NCBI RefSeq assembly: GCF_030818795.1
Contig: NZ_JAUTAY010000001.1
Span: 682,001-746,000, forward strand
DNA: 64,000 nt
Direction of reading: 5' to 3'
Source of the DNA: Microbacterium sp. SORGH_AS_0862
GTDB lineage: Bacteria > Actinomycetota > Actinomycetes > Actinomycetales > Microbacteriaceae
The position numbers and the translations under genes were made by a program. Shown piece after piece: positions 9,172-17,640 of the stretch; the first letter of the stretch is position 1; every line of letters begins with the position of its first letter. Below the pieces are notes generated by a model. The model did not search any database. It was not told the DNA's origin and saw only the letters and a list, made by a program, of their open reading frames with translations.

Positions 9172-9217
9172 GCACGCCGCATCCCACGGATCAGAACAGA
9201 CAAGAGGAATCCCACCT

Positions 9218-11047
9218 GTGAGCACTCACTCCACCGCGGACACCGTCGTCAAGGACGGTGTCTACTACCACCAGTTCGACATCGTGATCGTCGGCGCCGG
9301 CGGCGCCGGGATGCGTGCGGCGATCGAGGCCGGCCCCGGCGCGAAGACCGCCGTCATCTCCAAGCTCTACCCGACCCGCTCGCACACGGGTGCCGCGCAG
9401 GGCGGTATGGCCGCGGCCCTGGCGAACGTCGAAGAGGACTCGTGGGAGTGGCACACCTTCGACACGATCAAGGGCGGCGACTATCTCGTCGACCAGGATG
9501 CGGCGGAGATCCTCGCCAAGGAGGCCATCGACGCCGTCATCGACCTCGAGAACATGGGCCTGCCGTTCAACCGCACCCCCGACGGCAAGATCGACCAGCG
9601 TCGCTTCGGCGGCCACACCGCGGACCACGGCAAGAGCCCGGTCCGCCGCGCTTGTTACGCCGCCGACCGCACCGGGCACATGATCCTGCAGACGCTGTTC
9701 CAGAACTGCGTCAAGCTCGGCATCAACTTCTTCAACGAGTTCTACGTGCTCGATCTCGTCACGGTCGAAGACGGCGGCACCACCAAGGTCGCCGGCGTCG
9801 TCGCGTACGAGCTGGCCACCGGCGATCTGCACGTCTTCCAGTCGAAGGCCGTCGTCTTCGCCACCGGCGGCTTCGGCAAGATCTTCAAGACCACCTCCAA
9901 CGCCCACACCCTCACCGGTGACGGTGTCGGCATCGTCTGGCGCAAGGGACTCCCGCTGGAGGACATGGAGTTCTTCCAGTTCCACCCGACCGGCCTCGCC
10001 GGTCTCGGCATCCTGCTGACCGAGGGAGCGCGCGGTGAAGGTGCCATCCTGCGCAACGCCTCCGGCGAGCGTTTCATGGAGCGCTACGCACCGACCATCA
10101 AGGACCTCGCCCCACGCGACATCGTCAGCCGCTGCATGGTGCAGGAGGTCGAGGAAGGACGCGGCGCCGGCCCCCACAAGGACTACGTGCTCCTGGACTG
10201 CACGCACCTGGGTGCAGAGGTGCTCGAGACCAAGCTCCCCGACATCACCGAGTTCGCCCGCACCTACCTCGGCGTCGACCCGGTCGTCGAGCCCGTGCCG
10301 GTCATGCCGACGGCGCACTATGCGATGGGCGGCATCCCGACCAACATCGAGGCCGAGGTCCTGAGCGACAACGACACCGTCGTTCCCGGTCTCTACGCCG
10401 CGGGTGAGTGCGCGTGCGTCTCGGTGCACGGCTCCAACCGTCTCGGCACCAACTCCCTGCTCGACATCAACGTGTTCGGCAAGCGTGCCGGGCGCAACGC
10501 GGTGACGTACGTGCAGAGCGGCGCGGAGTTCGTGCCGCTGCCCGAGGACCCCGCCCGCGAGGTGCGCGAGATGATCGAGGGTCTGCGCAACAACCCCGGC
10601 ACGGAGCGCATCGCGGTGCTGCGCAAGACGCTCCAGGACGAGATGGACCGCAAGGCCCAGGTGTTCCGCACCGACCAGTCCCTCGGCGAGGTCATGCTCG
10701 TGATCGCCGAGCTGCGCGAGCGCTACAAGAACATCCACGTGGACGACAAGGGCAAGCGGTACAACACCGATCTGCTCGAAGCGGTCGAGCTCGGCTTCCT
10801 GCTCGACATCGCCGAGGTCGTCGCCGTCGCCGCGCGCAACCGCAAGGAGAGCCGCGGCGGTCACATGCGTGACGACTACCCGACGCGCGACGACGAGAAC
10901 TACATGAAGCACACGATGTCCTACCTGTCGGGCGATGCGCACTCCTCCCACCCGGAGGACCACATCCGCCTCGACTGGAAGCCGGTCGTCTTCACCAAGA
11001 ACGAGGCCGGGGAACTGCGCTACCCGCCGCTGGAGAGGAAGTACTGA
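9218..11047 (+). CDS. sdhA: Succinate dehydrogenase flavoprotein subunit
   Basis: Catalytic subunit oxidising succinate to fumarate with covalently bound FAD, 609 residues. The dinucleotide-binding [10 protein letters not shown] is at about residues 27-36; the flavin attachment region [14 protein letters not shown] follows, with the histidine expected to carry FAD. The active-site regions HPTGL and the arginine-rich [10 protein letters not shown] are present. Starts at GTG after an AGAGGAA ribosome site. Two bases separate its stop from the sdhB start. It matches the type found in aerobic actinobacterial complex II. Confidence 0.97.
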   Translation: MSTHSTADTVVKDGVYYHQFDIVIVGAGGAGMRAAIEAGPGAKTAVISKLYPTRSHTGAAQGGMAAALANVEEDSWEWHTFDTIKGGDYLVDQDAAEILAKEAIDAVIDLENMGLPFNRTPDGKIDQRRFGGHTADHGKSPVRRACYAADRTGHMILQTLFQNCVKLGINFFNEFYVLDLVTVEDGGTTKVAGVVAYELATGDLHVFQSKAVVFATGGFGKIFKTTSNAHTLTGDGVGIVWRKGLPLEDMEFFQFHPTGLAGLGILLTEGARGEGAILRNASGERFMERYAPTIKDLAPRDIVSRCMVQEVEEGRGAGPHKDYVLLDCTHLGAEVLETKLPDITEFARTYLGVDPVVEPVPVMPTAHYAMGGIPTNIEAEVLSDNDTVVPGLYAAGECACVSVHGSNRLGTNSLLDINVFGKRAGRNAVTYVQSGAEFVPLPEDPAREVREMIEGLRNNPGTERIAVLRKTLQDEMDRKAQVFRTDQSLGEVMLVIAELRERYKNIHVDDKGKRYNTDLLEAVELGFLLDIAEVVAVAARNRKESRGGHMRDDYPTRDDENYMKHTMSYLSGDAHSSHPEDHIRLDWKPVVFTKNEAGELRYPPLERKY

Positions 11048-11049
11048 GC

Positions 11050-11829
11050 ATGGCCGCCACCGCCATCGCCGAGACCACCACCGAAGCCTCCCAGGTGCAG
11101 GAGACCAACGACTCCGGCATCCAGGCGTTCCTGGTCACCTTCATCGTGCGCCGGTTCAACCCGGAGCTGGACGAGGAGCCGCGCTGGGTCGACTACGACG
11201 TCGAGGTGTACTCCACCGACCGCGTGCTCGACGCCCTGCACAAGATCAAGTGGGAGGTCGACGGTTCGCTCGCCTTCCGCCGGTCGTGCGCACACGGCAT
11301 CTGCGGCTCGGATGCCATGCGCATCAACGGTCGCAACCGCCTCGCCTGCAAGACGCTGATCAAGGACCTCGACATCTCGAAGCCGATCTACGTCGAGGCG
11401 ATCAAGGGCCTGCCGCTGGAGAAGGACCTCATCGTCGACATGGAGCCCTTCTTCGCGTCCTACCGCGAGGTGCAGCCGTTCCTCATCGCGAACTCCACGC
11501 CCGAGAAGGGCAAGGAGCGCGTGCAGTCGATCGTCGACCGCGAGCGCTTCGACGACACCACGAAGTGCATCCTCTGCGCCGCGTGCACCTCGTCGTGCCC
11601 CGTGTTCTGGACCGACGGCCAATACTTCGGCCCCGCCGCCATCGTGAACGCGCACCGCTTCATCTTCGACTCGCGCGACGACGCGGGCGACGTGCGCCTG
11701 GACATCCTCAACGACAAGGAGGGGGTGTGGCGCTGCCGCACCACCTTCAACTGCACCGAGGCGTGCCCCCGCGGCATCCAGGTGACCAAGGCGATCGCCG
11801 AGGTCAAGCAGGCGGTCCTTCGCGGCTGA
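11050..11829 (+). CDS. sdhB: Succinate dehydrogenase iron-sulfur subunit
   Basis: Electron-transfer subunit with three iron-sulfur clusters, 259 residues. The 2Fe-2S ligands lie in RRSCAHGICGSDAMRING (about 78-95), the 4Fe-4S motif in CILCAACTSSCP (about 173-184) and the 3Fe-4S region in CTEACPRGIQVTK near the C-terminus. It couples SdhA to the membrane anchors. Last gene of the operon. The next gene has its own leaderless promoter, so transcription of sdh need not continue beyond. Confidence 0.97.
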   Translation: MAATAIAETTTEASQVQETNDSGIQAFLVTFIVRRFNPELDEEPRWVDYDVEVYSTDRVLDALHKIKWEVDGSLAFRRSCAHGICGSDAMRINGRNRLACKTLIKDLDISKPIYVEAIKGLPLEKDLIVDMEPFFASYREVQPFLIANSTPEKGKERVQSIVDRERFDDTTKCILCAACTSSCPVFWTDGQYFGPAAIVNAHRFIFDSRDDAGDVRLDILNDKEGVWRCRTTFNCTEACPRGIQVTKAIAEVKQAVLRG

Positions 11830-11860
11830 CCGGATGCGGGGCCTCACCGCCCGATCTCGC

Positions 11861-11866
11861 TAGGGT
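11861..11866 (+). promoter_or_regulatory. -10 box of leaderless yihY-family promoter
   Basis: TAGGGT, six bases before the GTG at 11873, with no ribosome site between. Typical actinobacterial leaderless arrangement. Confidence 0.55.
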
Positions 11867-11872
11867 GAGGGC

Positions 11873-13105
11873 GTGAGGCGAGCTGCGGAGAACGACGCCG
11901 ACGCGCGATTTGTGCTGCCCCAAGACGAGAGCTCCCTGCGGGAGCGGTGGGACTCGGCGCAGGCGAACCTGCGCGAACGTCTCGATGAGCCGATCGAGAA
12001 GGCGACGGAACTCACCCGTCGCACCCTCGCCTGGTTCCCCATCCGGGTCTGGCGGCACTTCCTCCAGCACAACGGCTTCCTGTTGGCGGCGGGCGTCAGC
12101 TACCAGTCCCTGTTCGCGATCTTCGCCGGCATCTATCTCGCAGCGGCCGCCGTCGGGCTCTGGCTCGGCGGCGACGACGCAGCCGTGCACCAGCTGATCG
12201 ACATCGTCAACAGCTACATCCCCGCCCTCATCAGCGAGAACGGGCTCATCAAACCGAGCCAGGTCGAGGCCGTCGCCTCGCAGAGCAGCGGGGGGCTGCT
12301 GCCGGTGACCGGGGCCATTGCTCTCGTGGTGGTCATCTGGACGGCCATCGGCTTCATCACCTATACCCGCCGCGCGGTGCGGGACACGTTCGGCCTCCCC
12401 TTCGACTCCCGCAGCTACCTCATGCTGAAGGCTCGGGACCTCCTGGCGGCCGCACTGTTCGGCATCGCGCTGCTCGCCGGCTGGGTGCTCGTGCAGATCA
12501 CCACGTGGGCACTGGACCTGTTGGCCGGCATCCTGCAGTGGCAGCCGGACTCCACGTGGTCGACCATCCTCGCGCGCGCACTCAGCCTGGTAGTCGCGTT
12601 CCTGGTCAACGCCGTCGCACTCGCCCTTCTCTTCCGTTTCCTCACCGGTACGTCGCTGCGCTGGCGTCGCATCTGGCCGGGATCGATCCTCGGCGGCGCT
12701 GCTCTCGCCCTGCTGCAGGTGGGCGCGGGCCTCCTGCTGCGCTACACGCCGAGCAATCCGCTCATTGCGACCTTCGCCATCTTCATCGGCTTCCTTCTGT
12801 GGTTCCGCATCACCGGCATCGTGATCCTCGTGGCGGCGGCATGGATCGCGGTGTCCACCTCCGACCGCGACCTGCCGCTGGTCGAGTTGAGCGACGCCGA
12901 GCGCGAAGCACTCGAAGTGCACGCGCTGTCGGTCGCCGCGCAGGTGCGCCTGCGCGAGGCGCGCGAGCGCGCCCGTCACGCGTCGTGGTGGCAACGCCCC
13001 GCCGCCCGACGCCGGGTCCAGCGAGCAGCGCAGGAACGGGATGCGGCCGCCGCCGCCGTCGCGGCGCTCACCACGCGGCCGGGGTTGCGGCACCTCCTCG
13101 ACTGA
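11873..13105 (+). CDS. YihY/BrkB family inner membrane protein
   Basis: Polytopic membrane protein of the YihY/virulence factor BrkB family, 410 residues. A soluble N-terminus of about 55 residues precedes six or so hydrophobic segments between about 60 and 330, including the family motif HNGFLLAAGVSYQSLFAIFA. The C-terminal 85 residues are charged, rich in alanine and arginine, and likely cytoplasmic. The family was once confused with ribonuclease BN; its biochemical role is unsettled, so none is claimed. The GTG start is supported by the leaderless -10 box. Confidence 0.88.
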   Translation: MRRAAENDADARFVLPQDESSLRERWDSAQANLRERLDEPIEKATELTRRTLAWFPIRVWRHFLQHNGFLLAAGVSYQSLFAIFAGIYLAAAAVGLWLGGDDAAVHQLIDIVNSYIPALISENGLIKPSQVEAVASQSSGGLLPVTGAIALVVVIWTAIGFITYTRRAVRDTFGLPFDSRSYLMLKARDLLAAALFGIALLAGWVLVQITTWALDLLAGILQWQPDSTWSTILARALSLVVAFLVNAVALALLFRFLTGTSLRWRRIWPGSILGGAALALLQVGAGLLLRYTPSNPLIATFAIFIGFLLWFRITGIVILVAAAWIAVSTSDRDLPLVELSDAEREALEVHALSVAAQVRLREARERARHASWWQRPAARRRVQRAAQERDAAAAAVAALTTRPGLRHLLD

Positions 13106-13141
13106 GCATCCGTGTCGGTGGCTCCGGATACGCTGAAAGAC

Positions 13142-13990
13142 GTGTCACGAACCCTCCGCATCGCCTCTGTCAACGTCAACGGAATCCGCGCCGCGGTGAG
13201 AAACGGCATGGCCGGCTGGCTCGACACCGCGGGAGTCGACATCCTGACCCTGCAGGAGGTACGCGCCGAGCTCACCCACCTCGAGAGCGCGCTGCCGGGG
13301 TGGGAGCTCGTGCACGACGAGTCGCTGAGCAAGGGGCGCTCCGGAGTGGCGGTGGCCAGCCGCATCCCGATCACCGCATCCCGCATCGAGCTGGGCGACG
13401 AGGACGTCGACTCGCGCGGCCGCTGGATCGAGGCCGACGTCGAGGTCGACGGCGAGCAGCTCACGGTGGTCAGCGCCTATGTGCACTCCGGCGAAGACGG
13501 TACTCCCCGCCAGGACGCGAAGTACGGATTCCTCGACGCGATGAGCGTCCGCCTCGCGGAGCTGGCGCAGGACGACGCGCTCGCGCTCGTCACCGGAGAC
13601 CTGAACGTCGGGCACCGCCCGCTCGACATCAAGAACTGGCGCGGCAATCAGAAGAAGGCGGGATTCCTCCCCCGCGAGCGCTCGTACTTCGACCGTTTCT
13701 TCGGCGATGCCGGCTCTCTGGTGACCGGCGTCGACGGGGTCGAGGGCGTCGGTCTCGGCTGGGTCGATGTGGGGCGCCGGTTCGCCGGCGAGGTCGACGG
13801 CCCCTACACCTGGTGGTCCAACCGCGGCCAGGCGTTCGACAACGACACGGGGTGGCGGATCGACTACCACATGGCCACTCCCGCCCTCGCGACGCGTGTG
13901 GCCGATTACCGGGTCGCGCGTGCCGCGTCGTACGCCGAACGGTGGAGCGACCACGCTCCCGTGGTGGCCGACTACCGCCTGGGCGACTGA
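13142..13990 (+). CDS. xth: Exodeoxyribonuclease III family enzyme
   Basis: Mg-dependent AP endonuclease and 3'-5' exonuclease of the Xth/ExoA family, acting in base excision repair, 282 residues. The N-terminal strand LRIASVNVNGIRAA, the catalytic glutamate in LTLQEVRAE (about residue 37), the GDLNVGHRPLDI loop and the terminal SDHAPV motif are all present. The GTG at 13142 is preferred to an in-frame start 30 bases upstream because it gives the standard N-terminus and follows a TACGCT -10 box by seven bases. It stands between yihY and trpS with its own promoter. Confidence 0.92.
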   Translation: MSRTLRIASVNVNGIRAAVRNGMAGWLDTAGVDILTLQEVRAELTHLESALPGWELVHDESLSKGRSGVAVASRIPITASRIELGDEDVDSRGRWIEADVEVDGEQLTVVSAYVHSGEDGTPRQDAKYGFLDAMSVRLAELAQDDALALVTGDLNVGHRPLDIKNWRGNQKKAGFLPRERSYFDRFFGDAGSLVTGVDGVEGVGLGWVDVGRRFAGEVDGPYTWWSNRGQAFDNDTGWRIDYHMATPALATRVADYRVARAASYAERWSDHAPVVADYRLGD

Positions 13991-14019
13991 GGGGCGACGG
14001 CGCACCGCATCCGGGTCCG

Positions 14020-14025
14020 TAGAAT
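14020..14025 (+). promoter_or_regulatory. -10 box of leaderless trpS promoter
   Basis: TAGAAT, six bases before the GTG start of trpS at 14032 and with no ribosome site between. One of the clearest leaderless promoters in the window. Confidence 0.65.
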
Positions 14026-14031
14026 CGACGG

Positions 14032-15036
14032 GTGAGCAAAGCGCGCCTGTACTCCGGAATGCAGCCCTCGGCCGACTCTCTCCAGATCGGCAACTACATC
14101 GGGGCCCTGCTGCAGTGGCGCGACCTGCAGGAGTCGTACGACGCGTTCTTCTCCGTCGTCGACCTGCATGCGCTCACCCAGCCGAACGACCCGGCAGAGC
14201 TCCGCGCGAAGACCCGGCGCACGGCCGCTCAGTACATCGCCGCCGGAATCGAGCCGTCGAAGTCGGCGCTGTACGTGCAGTCGCACGTTCCCGCGCACGC
14301 CGAGCTGGCGTGGGTCCTGTCGACGATCACCGGCTTCGGCGAGGCCGGGCGGATGACGCAGTTCAAGGACAAGTCGCAGCGCTACGGCAGCGACGCGACC
14401 AATGTGGGCCTGTTCACCTACCCGGTGCTCATGGCGGCCGACATCCTGCTGTACCAGACCAACGTGGTCCCCGTGGGAGACGACCAGAAGCAGCACGTCG
14501 AGCTGACCCGCGACCTGGCCGAGCGTTTCAACGCGCGCTACGGCAAGACGTTCACGGTGCCGACGCCCGTCATCCAGCAGGACACGGCTCGCATCTACGA
14601 TCTGCAGAACCCGACGTCGAAGATGTCGAAGTCGGCGGAGTCCGATGCGGGTGTGCTGTGGCTGCTGGACGATCCGGCGGTCAGCGCGAAGAAGATCATG
14701 CGCGCGGTGACCGACTCCGAGGGTGTGGTGCGCTACGACCGCGAGACCAAGCCGGGTGTGTCGAACCTGCTCGTGATCTTCGCCGCTCTCACGGGCCGGC
14801 AGATCCCCTCCATCGAGGACGAGTTCGCGGGCCGCGGTTACGGCGACTTCAAGAAGGCGCTGGCGGAGGTCGTCGTGTCGGAGTTCGGCCCGGTGCGCGA
14901 GCGCGCCCTGGCCATGCTCGACGATCCGGCCGAACTCGACCGCGCCCTGGCCGTCAACGCTCAGAAGGCCTCGGCCGTGGCTGAGCAGACCCTCGGCGAC
15001 GTCTACGACCGCATCGGCCTGCTCCGCCGCAGCTGA
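14032..15036 (+). CDS. trpS: Tryptophan--tRNA ligase
   Basis: Class I aminoacyl-tRNA synthetase charging tRNA-Trp, 334 residues, the usual bacterial length. The HIGH-equivalent region is SLQIGNYIGA at about residues 15-24 and the KMSKS signature appears as SKMSKSAES at about 198-206. The GDDQKQHVELTRDLAERF stretch is characteristic of the family. The GTG start lies six bases after a TAGAAT -10 box, so the message should be leaderless. No T-box or other leader is present. It is followed by a 363-base gene-free stretch carrying two palindromic elements. Confidence 0.96.
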   Translation: MSKARLYSGMQPSADSLQIGNYIGALLQWRDLQESYDAFFSVVDLHALTQPNDPAELRAKTRRTAAQYIAAGIEPSKSALYVQSHVPAHAELAWVLSTITGFGEAGRMTQFKDKSQRYGSDATNVGLFTYPVLMAADILLYQTNVVPVGDDQKQHVELTRDLAERFNARYGKTFTVPTPVIQQDTARIYDLQNPTSKMSKSAESDAGVLWLLDDPAVSAKKIMRAVTDSEGVVRYDRETKPGVSNLLVIFAALTGRQIPSIEDEFAGRGYGDFKKALAEVVVSEFGPVRERALAMLDDPAELDRALAVNAQKASAVAEQTLGDVYDRIGLLRRS

Positions 15037-15089
15037 CCCCCGCCGCCCGCGCACGGCCGCGGGCGGCGGTATGCGGGATTGCCTGACGA

Positions 15090-15160
15090 CCCGAACTCCT
15101 GCAGAACCGCGCCGCCGGCCCGACTAGACCGGCGAAAGCGACGGATTGCAGGAGTTCGGG
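15090..15160. repeat. Palindromic element, family A copy 1
   Basis: A 71-bp element with perfect 14-bp terminal inverted repeats CCCGAACTCCTGCA and its complement. The interior is GC rich with a second weaker pairing (CGCCGG/CCGGCG). It differs from copy 2 at very few positions. It lies in the gene-free interval 15037-15399 between trpS and the 3' end of the DUF559 gene; apart from the two elements I see nothing coding there. Confidence 0.9.
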
Positions 15161-15242
15161 CACACGGCGGCGAGCCCCGAGTAACCGGAACGGGCACCGG
15201 CTCGGTCGTCGCATGCGCAGCGCGGCGATGGCCGCATCCGGT

Positions 15243-15311
15243 CCGAACTCCTGCAGAACCGCGCCGCCGGCCCGGCTGGACCGGCGAAAGCGACGGATTG
15301 CAGGAGTTCGG
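15243..15311. repeat. Palindromic element, family A copy 2
   Basis: Near-identical to the copy 153 bases upstream, in the same orientation, with 13-bp perfect ends CCGAACTCCTGCA and TGCAGGAGTTCGG. It ends 89 bases before the DUF559 stop codon. Confidence 0.9.
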
Positions 15312-15399
15312 GCACCTCACGCCTCGCGCGGCGGATGCGGGCGACGACACAGTCACCTGCGAGCCTGCGTCCGCCTCGCCGCATCACGAATGGCGTCGT

Positions 15400-16239
15400 T
15401 CAGTCGTTCCCTCTGCTGCGACCCCCGCGCCGCTGACGAGCGAGTACCGCGCGGAGAGCGGCGCGCACCGCATCCGGGCGGTGGAAGACGTCCTCTGCAA
15501 GGATTCGGATCGTCACATAGCCCAACTCGGCCGCGGCGAGGTCTCGGCGCCGATCGCGGATCTGCTGTGAGACGTCACCGTGGAACGCGCGACTGTCACA
15601 CTCCACGATGAGCCATTCATCGACGAGCAGGTCCACCCTCCCCACTCCCCGAAGCCGGACCTGCAGCGCGGGGCGGTATCCCAGGCTCCGCAGCATCAGC
15701 CGCACGAGCGTCTCCGTGCCCGCCTCGGCCCGAGCATCGACGAGCGCGCGCAGAGCCCGGTAGCGCCGCGGAAGCCGGTCGAAGATCGCGTCGAGCTCGT
15801 CAGCACCGATCAGCCCGAGATGCAGCGCACTGTCGAGGCTCGCGACGGCGACTCTGGGCGACTGACAGCAGCACGCCTGGGCGAGCGCCTCCACCAGATC
15901 GGCGTGGAGATCCGCCCGCGCGCACGCGGACTCACGCCAGTGCGCACGTATGTCGCGGTGACGGCGCGGCAAGCGCGAGTCCGCACGATCGAACTGCAGA
16001 TGGGTCTCGCCGTCCGACAGGACGAAGACGCCGAGCGCACCGAGCAGCGACAAGCAGTCGAGACGTCCACCCGCGCGGGCAGCGACCAGGTGTCGCTCAT
16101 CGATGCCGCCCCAGACGTACCGACCGCGTCGTACCCGGATGAGGTCGCCACAGTCGACCGCGCGCCGAATCATCGCACGGGTGTAGCCACGCAGCCGCAG
16201 CTCGGCGGTGCGCAGGTATGTGGGCGACGACAGCAGCAT
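15400..16239 (-). CDS. DUF559 domain (Vsr-fold nuclease-like) protein
   Basis: Two-part protein of about 279 residues. The N-terminus resembles the AbiEi-type winged helix common in this actinobacterial family: LRTAELRLRGYTRAMIRRAV then RVRRGRYVW. The C-terminus is a DUF559 domain with PD-(D/E)XK-like residues, VGRVDLLVDEWLIVECDS, followed by FHGDVSQQIRDRRRDLAAAE and a terminal strand VTIRIL. DUF559 has the fold of the very-short-patch repair endonuclease Vsr. The start is uncertain: ATG 16239 has a GGTGAGG ribosome site, another in-frame ATG lies at 16269. Family A palindromes flank the gene on both sides (two downstream, three upstream). The longer frame reading through the upstream repeats is not supported. 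Enzymatic activity and target are unknown. Confidence 0.85.
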   Translation of the reverse strand: MLLSSPTYLRTAELRLRGYTRAMIRRAVDCGDLIRVRRGRYVWGGIDERHLVAARAGGRLDCLSLLGALGVFVLSDGETHLQFDRADSRLPRRHRDIRAHWRESACARADLHADLVEALAQACCCQSPRVAVASLDSALHLGLIGADELDAIFDRLPRRYRALRALVDARAEAGTETLVRLMLRSLGYRPALQVRLRGVGRVDLLVDEWLIVECDSRAFHGDVSQQIRDRRRDLAAAELGYVTIRILAEDVFHRPDAVRAALRAVLARQRRGGRSRGND

Positions 16240-16369
16240 GTCGACAGCCTCACCGCACGCGCCGACCATTCGTCGACGAGAGCCCGTGGTGCGAGGAACT
16301 CGCCGTAAGGCACGGCCCGTGGAGGACTCTCCGAGCGCAGAACGGTCTCGATGGCAGAGCCCGCTCGGC

Positions 16370-16438
16370 CCGAACTCCTGCAAAACCCGCCGCGCCAGGC
16401 CGGCGAGAGCCGCCGACGCCCGATGTGCAGGAGTCCGG
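16370..16438. repeat. Palindromic element, family A copy 3
   Basis: A 69-bp inverted-repeat element with ends CCGAACTCCTGCA and TGCAGGAGTCCGG (one mismatch). The interior differs from copies 1-2 (AAAACCCGCCGCG and GCCGGCG) but the ends are the same. First unit of the 131-bp tandem array upstream of the DUF559 gene. Confidence 0.88.
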
Positions 16439-16500
16439 TACGGAGCAGCGGGCGCAGGGCACGGCGGCACCCAACGCGCGCCCGAGGGAGCCGGCTCGGC

Positions 16501-16569
16501 CCGAACTTCTGCAAAACCCGCCGCGCCAGGCCGGCGGGAGCCGCCGACGCCCGATGTGCAGGAGTCCGG
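16501..16569. repeat. Palindromic element, family A copy 4
   Basis: Second unit of the array; ends CCGAACTTCTGCA and TGCAGGAGTCCGG, two mismatches between arms. The interior matches copy 3 almost completely. Confidence 0.88.
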
Positions 16570-16630
16570 TACGGAGCAGCGGGCGGAGGGGACGGCGGCA
16601 CCCAACGCGCGCCTGAGGGAGCCGGCTCGG

Positions 16631-16701
16631 CCCGAACTCCTGCAAAACCCGCCGGGCGAGGCCGGCGGGAGCCGCCGACGCCGGATGTGCAGGAGTTCGG
16701 G
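16631..16701. repeat. Palindromic element, family A copy 5
   Basis: Third unit; here the 14-bp ends CCCGAACTCCTGCA and TGCAGGAGTTCGGG pair perfectly, as in copy 1. It ends 74 bases before the stop of the FadR-type regulator gene. Confidence 0.88.
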
Positions 16702-16775
16702 TCGTGATGCGGCGCCGTGCGCGATGCGTGCCCGCCCGGGCCGGTAGACGTGGCGGGGTCAGCAGCAGGCGGGGG

Positions 16776-17507
16776 TCAGCCGCCGGCGAGGGCGTCGACG
16801 GCGAAGCGGATGTGGCGCTCGGCGAGGTCGGCGGCGGTCGCACCGTCGTGTCGCTCGATGGCGTCGAGCAGCTCCACGTGCTGCGCGTGCAGGATCGCGG
16901 CCAGCCCCTCCCAGTCCCGGTAGTCGCGGAGGGCGTTGAGGATGCGGCTGCTCAGCGACTCCCGGATTGCCACGGTCATCGAGGCGACGAGACGGTTGCC
17001 GCCGGCCTGTGCGATCGCGACGTGAAAGGCGGTGTCGGTGTCGTTGTACTCCGCAGGACCGAGCCCGGCGACGGCGCCCGCGTCGAGCGCCGTGCGGATC
17101 GCTGCGATCGCCTCGGCATCCGCGTTCCGCGCGGCGAGTTCGGCGCTCGATCGTTCGAGCACGATGCGTGCCTCGATGACGTCGGGGTAGGGGTAGTTCG
17201 CGAGAGCGGCGTGCAGCCGCAGGAAGCGGGTGAGCGCGGCGTCCGGCAGCGCGGCGACGAACGTCCCCGCGTCGGCGCCCGCACCGACCTGGGCGCGCAG
17301 CACGCCCTGCCCCTCGAGCACGCGCACGGCCTCGCGGACGCCCGCGCGGCTCACCCCCAGACGTGCGGCGAGCTCGCGCTCCGAGGGGAGCGGGTCGTCG
17401 ACCTGGAGAGACCCCGACATGATCTGGTCCTCGATCGCCTGGATGACGAGTTCGTGCGCGCGACTGCGCTGAACGGGTGTCCATTCCGGGGTGCGCTGAT
17501 CTGTCAC
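16776..17507 (-). CDS. FadR-type GntR regulator, probable lactate-responsive repressor
   Basis: Transcription factor of the GntR superfamily, FadR/FCD subfamily, 243 residues. The winged helix is at about residues 15-75 ([25 protein letters not shown]) and an all-helical ligand domain follows, with [15 protein letters not shown] and the metal or ligand residues D-x3-H in [17 protein letters not shown]. It is divergent from the lactate dehydrogenase gene, and a site fitting the FadR consensus lies at that gene's transcription start, so LldR-like control by lactate is the natural inference. The GTG at 17507 follows a GAGAGG site; an upstream ATG is less likely. Confidence 0.88.
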   Translation of the reverse strand: MTDQRTPEWTPVQRSRAHELVIQAIEDQIMSGSLQVDDPLPSERELAARLGVSRAGVREAVRVLEGQGVLRAQVGAGADAGTFVAALPDAALTRFLRLHAALANYPYPDVIEARIVLERSSAELAARNADAEAIAAIRTALDAGAVAGLGPAEYNDTDTAFHVAIAQAGGNRLVASMTVAIRESLSSRILNALRDYRDWEGLAAILHAQHVELLDAIERHDGATAADLAERHIRFAVDALAGG

Positions 17508-17548
17508 CGGGGTATCCTCTCGCCTTCGAGCCGAACGCAACCGGCGGG

Positions 17549-17577
17549 TTGACGTCGCCGAGGCCGGGGTCTACTGT
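17549..17577 (+). promoter_or_regulatory. lldD promoter (-35 and -10)
   Basis: TTGACG at 17549-17554 and TACTGT at 17572-17577 with exactly 17 bases between, a textbook housekeeping promoter. Transcription should begin near 17584. Confidence 0.75.
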
Positions 17578-17584
17578 ACCGCAG

Positions 17585-17595
17585 AGGTCAGACCA
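17585..17595. promoter_or_regulatory. FadR/LldR-type operator at the lldD start site
   Basis: AGGTCAGACCA matches the FadR-subfamily pattern TGGTNNNACCA at all but the first base and has a perfect GGTC-A-GACC core. It covers the predicted transcription start, a position suited to repression by the divergent GntR protein. Confidence 0.7.
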
Positions 17596-17640
17596 ATCGA
17601 TACGCCCTCTGCGCCGCGTAATCCACCTCGAAGGACGATG

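Larger units (their letters stand above)
16370..16701. repeat. 131-bp tandem array carrying three palindromes
   Basis: The palindromes at 16370, 16501 and 16632 begin exactly 131 bases apart. The spacers between them are also near-identical, running from GGTACGGAGCAGCGGGCG to GGGAGCCGGCTCGGC. The array therefore holds about two and a half copies of a 131-bp unit. It fills most of the 536-base gene-free interval between the DUF559 start and the FadR-type regulator gene; I see no gene in that interval. Confidence 0.88.

Noticed and set aside
9191..10963. 590-codon minus-strand open frame across sdhA
   Set aside because: Antisense to an unmistakable SdhA; no domain.
15037..15399. A tRNA or small RNA gene in the gap after trpS
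   Set aside because: No cloverleaf or known RNA pattern; only the palindromic elements are visible.
15079..15611. Plus-strand open frames in the palindrome region after trpS
   Set aside because: They consist of repeat sequence and antisense DUF559 and share no protein features.
16370..16701. Possible CRISPR array because of regular repeats
   Set aside because: Spacers are near-identical to each other, units are 131 bp, and there are no cas genes.
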